A stretch of 54,236 nucleotides of DNA from Streptomyces sp. NP-1717 (GTDB lineage Bacteria > Actinomycetota > Actinomycetes > Streptomycetales > Streptomycetaceae): positions 1 to 54,236 of the forward strand of contig NZ_JAAPBF010000030.1 in NCBI RefSeq assembly GCF_022695985.1, given 5' to 3'. The notes under the pieces are model-generated. The model was not told where the DNA came from and did no database searches. It saw only the letters and a list, made by a program, of their open reading frames with translations. The position numbers and the translations under genes were made by a program. Of this stretch, positions 17,849-25,200 are shown in pieces. The stretch's first letter is position 1, and each line of letters begins with the position of its first letter.

Positions 17849-17908
17849 CAGGTGAAGGAAGAGCAGATGAAGGTGGGGCAGGTGAAGGAAGGTGAGGTGA
17901 AGGAGGCC
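17849..17908 (+). repeat. Four-copy 15-bp minisatellite upstream of flotillin gene
   Basis: Copies start at exactly 17849, 17864, 17879 and 17894 with the core AGGTGAAGGA (one copy AGATGAAGGT). The block is purine-rich on the plus strand and pyrimidine-rich on the transcript strand of the flotillin gene, filling most of the 123-bp gap between the two genes. Confidence 0.75.
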
Positions 17909-17927
17909 GGGGAGGGCGCGGCGGCGG

Positions 17928-18572
17928 TCAGGCGGCCGAGGCGCGCGGGTCGAGCGCCGTGTCGTACGGCGCGACCCAGAAGAACTCGCCCGCGTCGTCG
18001 TAGGCGTACAGCAGCCCCGTGCTGCCGTTGCCCAGGGGCGGCGCGTCGGCCTTCGCCATGTCCGCGCGGTGCTGCCTGACCTGTACGACCGCGGTGGAAC
18101 CGTCCCGCGCGGCGACCTCGGCCTGGCCGAACCAGGCGTCCACCCGCCCCGTGCGGATGGTGCAGGTCTGTCCCACGAAGTCCAGCCGGGACGGGCCGGG
18201 TTCGTCGGGGAAGAGCGTGTGGAGTGGCCGTACGAGCAGCCGGGTGGCCCACCAGGCGAGCAGTGTCGCGCCGGCCAGGACGGTGAGCGTCAGCGCCGCC
18301 CGTACGAGGCCCGAGGTGTCGAAGGCACCGAAGCGGTGCAGCGCCACGGACCCGGCGAGGCTGCTGAACCAGGCGAGAGCCGTCAGCAGGGAGAAGGCCA
18401 CGGTGACCGGCACTCCGCCGATCCCGGCGGCGTCGAGGTCGACGTCCGAGTCGAAGCTGTCGGTCTCGGCGACGCCGGTGAGCACCAGCAGCCAGAATCC
18501 GATGACCACGATCAGTGCGGCGGTGAAGAGGAAAGTAGGGAATCCGAGTGCCGCGTCGATGAATTCACGCAT
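17928..18572 (-). CDS. YqiJ/NfeD-like OB-fold membrane protein
   Basis: 214 residues with three predicted membrane helices (about 10-32, 55-80, 90-112) and a C-terminal soluble domain (about 125-205) with strands FVGQTCTIRTGRV and STAVVQVRQHR typical of the NfeD/YuaF/YqiJ OB fold. Such proteins accompany flotillins and are thought to sit in the same membrane complex. The ATG at 18572 follows GAGGGGGAA; an in-frame start at 18659 is not supported. It is the first gene of the leftward flotillin unit and is divergent from the PucR regulator. Confidence 0.82.
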   Translation of the reverse strand: MREFIDAALGFPTFLFTAALIVVIGFWLLVLTGVAETDSFDSDVDLDAAGIGGVPVTVAFSLLTALAWFSSLAGSVALHRFGAFDTSGLVRAALTLTVLAGATLLAWWATRLLVRPLHTLFPDEPGPSRLDFVGQTCTIRTGRVDAWFGQAEVAARDGSTAVVQVRQHRADMAKADAPPLGNGSTGLLYAYDDAGEFFWVAPYDTALDPRASAA

Positions 18573-18717
18573 TCTCGTTCCCCCTCGTCCGACGCTCCGC
18601 CGCCGTGTCCGACCGGACCGGCTCCGGATGCCGGAGTGCGAGTGCGCGCACTCCGGCACCGGAATCCGTCCCCCGTTTTCCGTGGTCCGATCCTGTCAGC
18701 CGACGGGCTGTCGGCGC

Positions 18718-18736
18718 ATTGCCGGATCCCGGCAAT
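18718..18736. promoter_or_regulatory. Perfect palindrome, candidate operator
   Basis: ATTGCCGG and CCGGCAAT flank a 3-bp centre, followed by an AT-rich run. It lies between the divergent YqiJ-like gene (start 18572) and the PucR-type gene (start 18845), where a shared operator would be expected. A shorter inverted repeat (CAGCC/GGCTG) lies just upstream, near 18698. Confidence 0.5.
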
Positions 18737-18844
18737 CTTTATGCTTCCTTAATGCCGGTGCCGTCGCCGGGCCGTGGTCTGACAGGGTGGATGGCACAGG
18801 CGTTAAGAACGCGTCAGGACGGATCAGGAAGCCGGGGGGCTCGG

Positions 18845-19939
18845 ATGACGGAGCGGACGACGACAGGCCGGACGACGGATCCCGCGATGGTCCAGGAGTA
18901 TCTGACCGGCTACGACCGGATCCTCTCGGACGTCGCGGCGACCGGGCGCCGCCTCACGCGTGACGAACTCGACTCACGCCGTGCCCTGGGCGAGCAGGCC
19001 GCCGAGGCCGGGCACGGCTTGCGCGCCCTCGTCAGCGGGCATCTGACCGCCACCCGCGACGCCTGGCCCGTCTCCTCGGCCGACACGGTGTCCGCCCACA
19101 GCGTGCTGGCCGCGGTCGAGCAGGCCGTCGACGCGTTCGCCGAGGGGTACGAGCGGGCGCAGCGGCTCGCCGTACGCCGTGAGGAGGCGTCCCGGCGCGA
19201 GTTCATCGACGACCTGCTGCACGGGCGCAGCGACCTCGGGCGGCTCGCCGAGCGGGCCGGGCGGTTCGGGCTCCAGCTCTCCCACGCGCACGCGGTGGCG
19301 GTGGCCGTGGGGGAGACCGCGTACGCGGAGACCGACCCGGTCACCCGCGGCGTCGAACTCGCCCTCGTCTCGCGCTTCGGCGACCGCCGCATCCTGCTGA
19401 CCACCAAGGACGGGCGGCTGATCTGCGTGGCGCCCGCCGACCAGGGTGACGTCCTGACCTACTTCGCCAAGCAGGCGCACGCGGCGACGGACGGCGGGCG
19501 GGTGGCCATCGGGCGCGCGCGTCCGGGGGCGGGCGGTGTCGTGCAGTCGTACGAGGAGGCCCTGAGCGCCCACGACCTCGCCGAGCGCATGGCGCTGGAT
19601 GAGCCGGTGCTGCGGGCGGCCGACCTGCTGGTCTACCCGGTGCTCAGCCGGGACCGGGAGGCGATGTCGGATCTCGTGCGCAGCGCGCTCGGCCCTCTTA
19701 CGGAGGCGCGCGGCGGAGCGGGGCCCCTGCTCGACACCCTTTCGGCGTACTTCGACGCGGGGTGTGTGGCGGCCGAGGCGGCGCGGCGGCTCAATCTGAG
19801 CGTGCGCGCGCTGACGTACCGGCTGGAGCGCATACACAAGCTCACCGGGGCGGACCCGGCGCAGCCGTTCCAGCGCTACACGCTCCAGACCGCGGTGATC
19901 GGCGCGCGGCTGCTGGACTGGCCGGCGAAGGAACTCTGA
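18845..19939 (+). CDS. PucR family helix-turn-helix regulator
   Basis: 364-residue cytosolic regulator. Residues 1-120 are helical and unassigned. The middle (about 120-290) has the GGDEF-like/CdaR fold seen in PucR proteins (RVAIGRARPGAGGVVQSYEEA). Residues 302-335 form the PucR C-terminal HTH (AAEAARRLNLSVRALTYRLE). The ATG at 18845 is preceded by GGGGGG. It is divergent from the flotillin unit with a palindrome between, so it may regulate that unit or itself; this is inference from position. Confidence 0.85.
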   Translation: MTERTTTGRTTDPAMVQEYLTGYDRILSDVAATGRRLTRDELDSRRALGEQAAEAGHGLRALVSGHLTATRDAWPVSSADTVSAHSVLAAVEQAVDAFAEGYERAQRLAVRREEASRREFIDDLLHGRSDLGRLAERAGRFGLQLSHAHAVAVAVGETAYAETDPVTRGVELALVSRFGDRRILLTTKDGRLICVAPADQGDVLTYFAKQAHAATDGGRVAIGRARPGAGGVVQSYEEALSAHDLAERMALDEPVLRAADLLVYPVLSRDREAMSDLVRSALGPLTEARGGAGPLLDTLSAYFDAGCVAAEAARRLNLSVRALTYRLERIHKLTGADPAQPFQRYTLQTAVIGARLLDWPAKEL

Positions 19940-20036
19940 CCGTTCCCGTACGCGACGGCGCCAGGCACCATGGAGAGGGCCCGCCGCTTCCCGTCGCGGC
20001 GCCGGCCACCTCCGAGGTCGGACAGGAGATCGCACG

Positions 20037-20432
20037 ATGACCGAGCGCAAGCCACCAGGCGTCGACTTCGAGACGTGGGTGGACAGACAGGTCCGGGAGG
20101 CCGCGGAGCGCGGCGCCTTCGACAATCTGCCGGGCGCCGGCCGGCCGCTGGCGTCTCTGGACGCCCCGTACGACGAACTGTGGTGGATCAAGGGAAAAAT
20201 GGAGCGGGAGGGAATCTCTCACCTGCCGCCGACGCTCAGACTCCGTAAGGAGGTCGAGGACGCGGTCGCCGCCGCCCGCGAGGCGGCGTCCGAAGCGCAG
20301 GCGCGGCGGATCATCGCCGACATCAACGAGAAGATCCGCGCCGCGACCGCCAGGCCGCCGGCCGGGCCGCCGCTGAACAAGCGGCCCTTCGACGCGGAGG
20401 AGATCGCCGCCGAGTGGCGGGAGCGACATTAG
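20037..20432 (+). CDS. DUF1992 (DnaJC28-like) domain protein
   Basis: 131 residues carrying the DUF1992 signature: FDNLPGAGRPL near residue 28, followed by WWIKGKMEREGIS and LRKEV. The same domain occurs in eukaryotic DNAJC28 and in small bacterial proteins of unknown function. AGGAG precedes the ATG. It is probably a single gene between the PucR gene and the CNNM pair. Confidence 0.88.
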   Translation: MTERKPPGVDFETWVDRQVREAAERGAFDNLPGAGRPLASLDAPYDELWWIKGKMEREGISHLPPTLRLRKEVEDAVAAAREAASEAQARRIIADINEKIRAATARPPAGPPLNKRPFDAEEIAAEWRERH

Positions 20433-20450
20433 TCACTCTCAGTCACTCTT
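20431..20450 (+). repeat. Tandem decamer repeat
   Basis: AGTCACTCTC followed by AGTCACTCTT; the first copy overlaps the stop codon of the DUF1992 gene. Could be a regulator half-site pair for the downstream CNNM operon or chance. Confidence 0.4.
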
Positions 20451-20558
20451 CCGGGTACTCCCATTCTGTTTGCCATTCCTTTACCATGATGTTCCGTCCC
20501 TTCGGCCGACCACGGCGGGGACGCCCCGACCGACCAAGAAGGAAGCAGCAGTTCCACG

Positions 20559-20633
20559 ATGGAGCCTCCTAGTACCAGCCGTGCCATTCACCCTCCGCAG
20601 CATCTGACCGGCGGAGCGGGGGTGGCACGGTGA
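20559..20633 (+). CDS. Candidate upstream ORF/leader peptide of CNNM operon
   Basis: A 24-codon frame from ATG at 20559 to TGA at 20631-20633. The stop overlaps the GTG start of the following gene as GTGA, the same overlap used by true operon genes in this window. GGAAG lies 12 nt before the ATG. The peptide (begins MEPPSTSRAIHPP) is Pro/Ser-rich with no membrane segment. It may serve only to deliver ribosomes to the weakly preceded GTG. Not proven to be translated. Confidence 0.4.
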   Translation: MEPPSTSRAIHPPQHLTGGAGVAR

Positions 20634-22078
20634 CCGAGATCTTCCTTCTCCTGATCGCTCTCGGGCTGACCCTCGCCTGCGCCGTTTTCGTCGCCGCCGA
20701 GTTCTCCCTCACCACGGTCGAGCGCGACAGCCTGGAGCGCGCCGCCGCGGCCGGTGAGCGCGGCGCCGAGGGCGCCCTGAAGGCCGTCCGGCGCCTCACG
20801 TTCCAGCTCTCCGGCGCCCAGCTGGGCATCACCGTCACCTCACTGGTCATCGGCATGCTCGCCGAGCCGTCCATGGCCGTGCTGCTGCGCGGCCCGCTGA
20901 TGGCCGTCGGCCTCGGCTCGGCCGCCTCGGTGGTCGCCACCGTCCTCGGTGTCGTGATCTCCACGGTCGTGCTGATGGTCATCGGCGAGCTGGTCCCCAA
21001 GAACTGGGCGATCTCGCGGCCCCTGGCGGTCGCCAAGGTCGTCGCGGGCCCGCAGCGCGGCTTCACCGCCGCCTTCGGCCCGCTCATCAGGCATCTCAAC
21101 AGCACGGCGAATCGTTTCGTCCGGCGCATGGGCCTGGAGCCCACCGACGAGCTGGCCTCCGCCCGTACCCCCGACGAGCTGATCTCCCTCGCCCGGCACT
21201 CCGCCGCCGAGGGAGCGCTGGAGCAGGACTCGGCCGAGCTGTTCGTACGGACGCTGCGACTCGGCGAGCTGACCGCGGAGAACGTGATGACGCCCCGCGT
21301 CGACGTCCAGGCGCTCGAAGCCGGCGCGACCGCGGCCGACGCGGCCAATCTGACGCACGCCACCGGTCTCTCCCGCTTCCCCGTCTACCGCGACAGCCTG
21401 GACGAGGTGATCGGCACGGTCCACATCCGTGACGTCCTCGCCCTCGAACCGGAGCGGCGCGCCCGCGTGTCCGTCACCGAGCTGGCCAGCGAGCCGCTGC
21501 TGGTGCCGGACACCCTGACCGCCGACCGGCTGCTGGACCGGCTGCGCGCCGCGCGCACGATGGCCGTGGTCATCGACGAGTACGGCGGCACCGCCGGCGT
21601 GGCCACCATGGAGGACATCGTCGAGGAGGTCGTCGGCGAGGTACGCGACGAGCACGACCCCGTCGAGACCCCCGACCTGCTGCCCGCGCCGCCGACCGCG
21701 GACGGGCTCGCGACCTGGGAGGCGGACGGCAGCGTACGGATCGACGAGCTGGCACGGATCGGACTGGTCGCCCCGGAGGGGCCGTACGAGACCGTCGCCG
21801 GACTCGTCGCCGCCCGCCTGGCGCGCATCCCCGTCCAGGGCGACACCGTCGAACTGGACGGCTGGCGGCTCGACGTCCTGGACATCGAGCACCACGTCGC
21901 TGAGCGCGTGCACATCACCGAGCCGGCGCGGGTCGCCACGGAGGAGTCCGACGCGGAGCCGTACGCGGCGTCCGGCCGGGTGCCCCACGCCGGGGTGCCC
22001 GCCGAACGCGGCGCCGCGCCCGGCACCGTGACCGACACCGACGATTCCTCGCGCCAGTACGCCGGAGAAGCCCGATGA
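20630..22078 (+). CDS. CNNM/HlyC-CorC family membrane protein (DUF21-CBS-CorC_HlyC)
   Basis: 482-residue integral membrane protein. Residues 1-180 form the DUF21/CNNM membrane domain (FQLSGAQLGITVTSLVIG; IGELVPKNWAIS). A CBS pair spans about 205-325 (NVMTPRVDVQ; IDEYGGTAGVATMEDIVEE), and a CorC_HlyC domain occupies about 345-425. An acidic tail follows. Homologues are often called hemolysins but are more likely Mg2+/divalent cation transport or regulation proteins. The stop overlaps the start of a second family member by 4 bp. The GTG start overlaps the stop of a 24-codon upstream frame. Confidence 0.9.
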   Translation: MTEIFLLLIALGLTLACAVFVAAEFSLTTVERDSLERAAAAGERGAEGALKAVRRLTFQLSGAQLGITVTSLVIGMLAEPSMAVLLRGPLMAVGLGSAASVVATVLGVVISTVVLMVIGELVPKNWAISRPLAVAKVVAGPQRGFTAAFGPLIRHLNSTANRFVRRMGLEPTDELASARTPDELISLARHSAAEGALEQDSAELFVRTLRLGELTAENVMTPRVDVQALEAGATAADAANLTHATGLSRFPVYRDSLDEVIGTVHIRDVLALEPERRARVSVTELASEPLLVPDTLTADRLLDRLRAARTMAVVIDEYGGTAGVATMEDIVEEVVGEVRDEHDPVETPDLLPAPPTADGLATWEADGSVRIDELARIGLVAPEGPYETVAGLVAARLARIPVQGDTVELDGWRLDVLDIEHHVAERVHITEPARVATEESDAEPYAASGRVPHAGVPAERGAAPGTVTDTDDSSRQYAGEAR

Positions 22079-23097
22079 CCACCCTGCAACTCACCATCGG
22101 CGCCCTGACGCTGCTCACCAACGCGTTCTTCGTCGGCGCCGAATTCGCCCTGATCGCCGTCCGCCGCAGCCAGATCGAGCCGCACGCCCGCAAGGGCGAC
22201 AAGCGCGCGCACACCGTGCTGTACGGGCTGGAGCACCTGTCGGCCATGATGGCGACGGCCCAGCTCGGCATCACCGTCTCCTCGCTGGTCCTCGGTGCCG
22301 TGGCCGAACCGGCCATCGCGCACCTGCTGGAGCCCGGCTTCGAGGCGGCGCGGGTCCCCGAGGCCCTGGTGCACCCGATCGCGTTCGTCATCGCGCTGAC
22401 CGTGGCCACGTATCTGCACATGCTGTTCGGCGAGATGGTCCCGAAGAACATCGCGCTCGCCGCGCCCACCAAGTCGGCGCTGCTGCTCGGCCCGCCGCTG
22501 GTCGCCCTGACCCGCGCGCTGCGTCCGCTGATCTTCGGCATCAACGCGTTCGCCAACGTCCTGCTCCGGCTGATCAAGGTCGAGCCCAAGGACGAGGTCG
22601 CCGCCGTCTTCAACGACGACGAACTCGCCCGTATGGTCGCCGTCTCCAGCCAGGCCGGACTGCTCTCCCCGGCCGACGGCGAACGGCTGCGGGACGCGCT
22701 GGAGCTGGGCACCCGCCCGGTCGGCGAACTCCTCGTACCGCTGCGCCGGATGGTCACCGTCGACCACCGGGTGACGCCCGAACAACTGGAGCGGATCGCG
22801 TCGTCGGCCGGCTTCTCGCGGATCCCGGTCACCGGGCCCGCGGGCGCCGTCCTGGGTTACCTGCACATCAAGGACACCCTCGGCGTCGCCGACCGCGCCA
22901 AGCCGTTCCCGCGCGCGGCGCTCCACGCGGTGACGCGGGTCCGGATCGACACCCCGCTGGACGACACGCTCACCGCGCTGCGCGCGGCGGACAGCCACCT
23001 GGCGGCGGTGACGGGCGAGGCGGGCACGGTGCTCGGCTTCGTGACGATGGAGGACGTCCTCGGCGAACTGGTGGGGGGCCCGGCGCCTGCGCTGTGA
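22075..23097 (+). CDS. CNNM family membrane protein lacking CorC_HlyC domain
   Basis: 340-residue partner of the preceding protein. It has the DUF21 domain (about 1-175; TAQLGITVSSLVLG and GEMVPKNIAL) and a CBS pair (about 200-335; FSRIPVTGPAG and VLGFVTMEDVLGE), but it stops before the CorC_HlyC domain that the first protein has. Translational coupling through ATGA suggests the two act together, perhaps as a heteromer; that is inference. The operon ends at a strong palindrome. Confidence 0.9.
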   Translation: MTTLQLTIGALTLLTNAFFVGAEFALIAVRRSQIEPHARKGDKRAHTVLYGLEHLSAMMATAQLGITVSSLVLGAVAEPAIAHLLEPGFEAARVPEALVHPIAFVIALTVATYLHMLFGEMVPKNIALAAPTKSALLLGPPLVALTRALRPLIFGINAFANVLLRLIKVEPKDEVAAVFNDDELARMVAVSSQAGLLSPADGERLRDALELGTRPVGELLVPLRRMVTVDHRVTPEQLERIASSAGFSRIPVTGPAGAVLGYLHIKDTLGVADRAKPFPRAALHAVTRVRIDTPLDDTLTALRAADSHLAAVTGEAGTVLGFVTMEDVLGELVGGPAPAL

Positions 23098-23141
23098 CGG
23101 CGCGTTCGCCGGTGCGCGCGGCCCGCGAGCCCGCGGGCGGT

Positions 23142-23190
23142 GTCCTCAATCGCCGGACGGGCTTGAAAAGCCCGTCCGGCGATTGAGGAC
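23142..23190. terminator. 23-bp perfect inverted repeat with 3-nt loop
   Basis: Arms 23142-23164 and 23168-23190 are exact reverse complements. The core (CAATCGCCGGACGGGCTT) is a motif I recall as frequent between genes in Streptomyces genomes. It separates two convergent genes and should end transcription from both sides. Confidence 0.85.
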
Positions 23191-23203
23191 GAACCGGAAC
23201 CCC

Positions 23204-23773
23204 CTAGGGGGAAGCGCTCCCCAGCGGGCGGCCGCCCCGGAGGTTCCAGCGGGCGTCGCGGCCGCTCAGCTCCGTCGCCGTCAGCGGCAGTACGTCGATC
23301 CGCCAGAACACCCCCGCGGGCGCCCCGATCGCGTGCACCGTCAGCGCGCGTACGACATCGGGCTCGGCCACCGCGACGACGCGCGCGCCGTCGGCCAGCG
23401 CGTCGAGCCAGCGGCCCACGCGGGTGTGCAGCTCCTGAAGCGACTCCCCGCCGTGCGGGGCCGCCGCCGGGTCCGCCAGCCAGGCGGCGACCGCCTGCGG
23501 CTCCGTGGCGGCGACCTCGTCCAGCCGCATCCCGCCCCAGCGGCCCATCGCGCAGGTGCGCAGCTCCGGCAGGGGCTCGGCGACCAGCCCCAGCGCCTCG
23601 GCGGTCTGCTCGCAGCGCAACGACGGGGAAGCGAACACCAGTTGTCCGGCCACCGCGCCCCGTGCCGCCCCCGCCTGCCGCAGCCCCGCCTCGTCCAGCG
23701 GACCGTCAGCGAAGCGCGCCTCGCGCAACGCGGTGTTCAGCGCCGGTGAGATCAACGTCACGCGTGTGGTCAC
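23204..23773 (-). CDS. Degenerate histidine-phosphatase-fold protein
   Basis: 189 residues with the layout of a phosphoglycerate-mutase-like phosphatase: PLDEAGLRQA, an ASPSLRCEQTAEAL element, HGGESLQELHTRVGRW, and a final VVRALTVHAIG helix. The catalytic RHG near the N-terminus is replaced by SPA (VTLISPALNTAL), and the second catalytic His of the usual SH(G) motif is also absent (VAVAEPDVVRAL). It is therefore probably not an active phosphatase. The GTG at 23773 follows GGAGAG; the 23821 start is less likely. It sits divergent from the cobalamin riboswitch and cbtBA, suggesting a cobalt/B12-related role. Confidence 0.75.
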   Translation of the reverse strand: MTTRVTLISPALNTALREARFADGPLDEAGLRQAGAARGAVAGQLVFASPSLRCEQTAEALGLVAEPLPELRTCAMGRWGGMRLDEVAATEPQAVAAWLADPAAAPHGGESLQELHTRVGRWLDALADGARVVAVAEPDVVRALTVHAIGAPAGVFWRIDVLPLTATELSGRDARWNLRGGRPLGSASP

Positions 23774-23866
23774 AGGGCTCTCCAGGGTCGCGGCGGGGCC
23801 GGTCCCGTACCGGGGGACCACCGGGGCTCCGGACGATTCGTCCTCTTGGCCCGCCTGCCCGATCGC

Positions 23867-24003
23867 GGTACGTTCACGTCGATATCACGACGGCGGGACG
23901 GAAGTCCGGTGAGATTCCGGCACGGTCGCGCCACTGTATGCCGAGCGGTCACCGCGTACGCGCGCGGAGACGGCCCGGTGAGTCAGACCCGATCGTCGTC
24001 GTG
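23867..24003 (+). ncRNA. Cobalamin riboswitch
   Basis: The conserved core is clear: GGTGAGATTCCGGCACGG, then the B12-box region CGCGCCACTGT at about 23927-23937, and a downstream GGTGAGTCAGACC. Between it and the cbtB ribosome site (AAGGAGG at 24034-24040) a GGGA/TCCC hairpin could mask translation. Binding of adenosylcobalamin would be expected to turn off cbtBA. Boundaries are approximate. Confidence 0.92.
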
Positions 24004-24047
24004 CGAGCTCCACTGAACGGGACGCGAGTTCCCAAGGAGGTTGTGCC

Positions 24048-24281
24048 GTGGCTGAGTCCATCGTGCCCCCGGCCGTTTCGCCCACCGCATCAGCGATATC
24101 CCCCCTGACTCCCCTGCCCCTGCGGGCGGTTCTGCCGTGGGTGGTCTTCGTGGGCACGCTGATGCTGGTGCTGCTGTACTTCGTCGGCGCCGAACAGGGC
24201 GCGACATCCGTCTTCTCCGGGGCGGGTGTGCACGAGTGGGTGCACGACGGCCGTCATCTGCTCGGCTTCCCCTGCCACTGA
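24048..24281 (+). CDS. cbtB: CbtB family cobalt transporter subunit
   Basis: 77-residue single-span membrane protein. The transmembrane helix is at about 26-46, and a His-rich tail HEWVHDGRHLLGFPCH is the proposed metal-binding motif of CbtB. The GTG at 24048 is 7 nt after a perfect AAGGAGG. Family members are predicted cobalt transporter subunits found under B12 riboswitches, and this gene directly follows one. cbtA begins 7 bp after its stop. Confidence 0.9.
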   Translation: MAESIVPPAVSPTASAISPLTPLPLRAVLPWVVFVGTLMLVLLYFVGAEQGATSVFSGAGVHEWVHDGRHLLGFPCH

Positions 24282-24288
24282 TCCCGCC

Positions 24289-25143
24289 ATGCAGACATCC
24301 ACGAGCACACCCATGTCCACATCCACATCCACATCCACGTCCACCGTGAGAACCCTTCTGGTCCGCGGCATGCTCGCGGGCGTCGTCGCCGGGCTCCTCG
24401 CCTTCGCGCTCGCCTACGTGGTGGGGGAGCCGTCCATCGACTCCTCCATCGCGCTGGAGGAGTCGCAGTCCGCCCCGGCGCATGAGCACGGCGACGCGGC
24501 GCCCGCGCCCGCCGAAGAGGAGGAGCTGGTCACGCGGCCGATCCAGTCGACCTTCGGTCTCGCCACCGGCGTCCTCGTCTACGGAGTCGCCCTGGGCGGC
24601 ATCGCCGCACTGGCCTTCGCCCTCTGTCTGGGCCGGGTCGGCCGCCTCCGGCCCCGGGCGACGGCCGCCCTGGTCGCGGGCGCCGCCTTCACCACCGTCT
24701 ATCTCGTGCCGTTCCTCAAATACCCGGCGACCCCGCCCGCCGTGGGCAATCCCGACACCATCGGCAAACGCACCACCCTGTTCTTCCTGATGATCGTGCT
24801 CAGCGTGCTGATCGCGGTCGTCGCCGTCATCGCCGGGCGGCGGCTCGCGCCGAAGCTGGGCAACTGGAACGCGACCGTCGCGGCCGGCGGCGGCTATGTG
24901 GTGGTCATGGCCGTGGCCTGTCTGCTGCTGCCCGCCAACACCGACGCCGTGAAGGAGACCTTCCCCGCCGCTCTGCTCTGGGAGTTCAGACTGGCCTCGC
25001 TGGCTGTCCAGGCTCTGCTGTGGACGGCGTTCGGGCTGATCTTCGGCGCGCTGGCGGAGCGCGTACTGCGTCCCCCGGACACCCGGGCAACCGGGCAGGA
25101 CCCGGAAGCCGTGACGGGCGCGTCCCCGGCACGTACCGGCTGA
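24289..25143 (+). CDS. cbtA: CbtA family cobalt transporter
   Basis: 284-residue integral membrane protein with about five or six helices. Typical CbtA parts are seen: RGMLAGVVAGLLAF at the first helix, a His/Glu-rich loop (PAHEHGDAAPAPAEEEE) after it, VYLVPFLKYPATPPAVG in the centre, and ALLWEFRLASLAVQALLW near the end. The extreme N-terminus is a Ser/Thr string encoded by a hexamer repeat, so the real start may be the ATG at 24289 or 24313; neither has a good ribosome site, and coupling with cbtB is likely. A perfect hairpin follows. Confidence 0.9.
   Translation: MQTSTSTPMSTSTSTSTSTVRTLLVRGMLAGVVAGLLAFALAYVVGEPSIDSSIALEESQSAPAHEHGDAAPAPAEEEELVTRPIQSTFGLATGVLVYGVALGGIAALAFALCLGRVGRLRPRATAALVAGAAFTTVYLVPFLKYPATPPAVGNPDTIGKRTTLFFLMIVLSVLIAVVAVIAGRRLAPKLGNWNATVAAGGGYVVVMAVACLLLPANTDAVKETFPAALLWEFRLASLAVQALLWTAFGLIFGALAERVLRPPDTRATGQDPEAVTGASPARTG
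24315..24344 (+). repeat. Five-unit hexamer repeat in the 5' end of cbtA
   Basis: Five units of RTCCAC in a row encoding alternating Ser and Thr. Unit changes would lengthen or shorten the cytoplasmic N-terminus by two residues without a frameshift. Confidence 0.7.
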
Positions 25144-25159
25144 CCCCGGAAGTCGTCCG

Positions 25160-25199
25160 CGTCTTGTGCCCGGCAGGAATCCCTGCCGGGCACAAGACG
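25160..25199 (+). terminator. Terminator of cbtBA
   Basis: 18-bp perfect inverted repeat (25160-25177 with 25182-25199) with a 4-nt loop AATC, 17 nt after the cbtA stop. It separates cbtBA from the kdp promoter region. Confidence 0.85.
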
Positions 25200-25200
25200 T

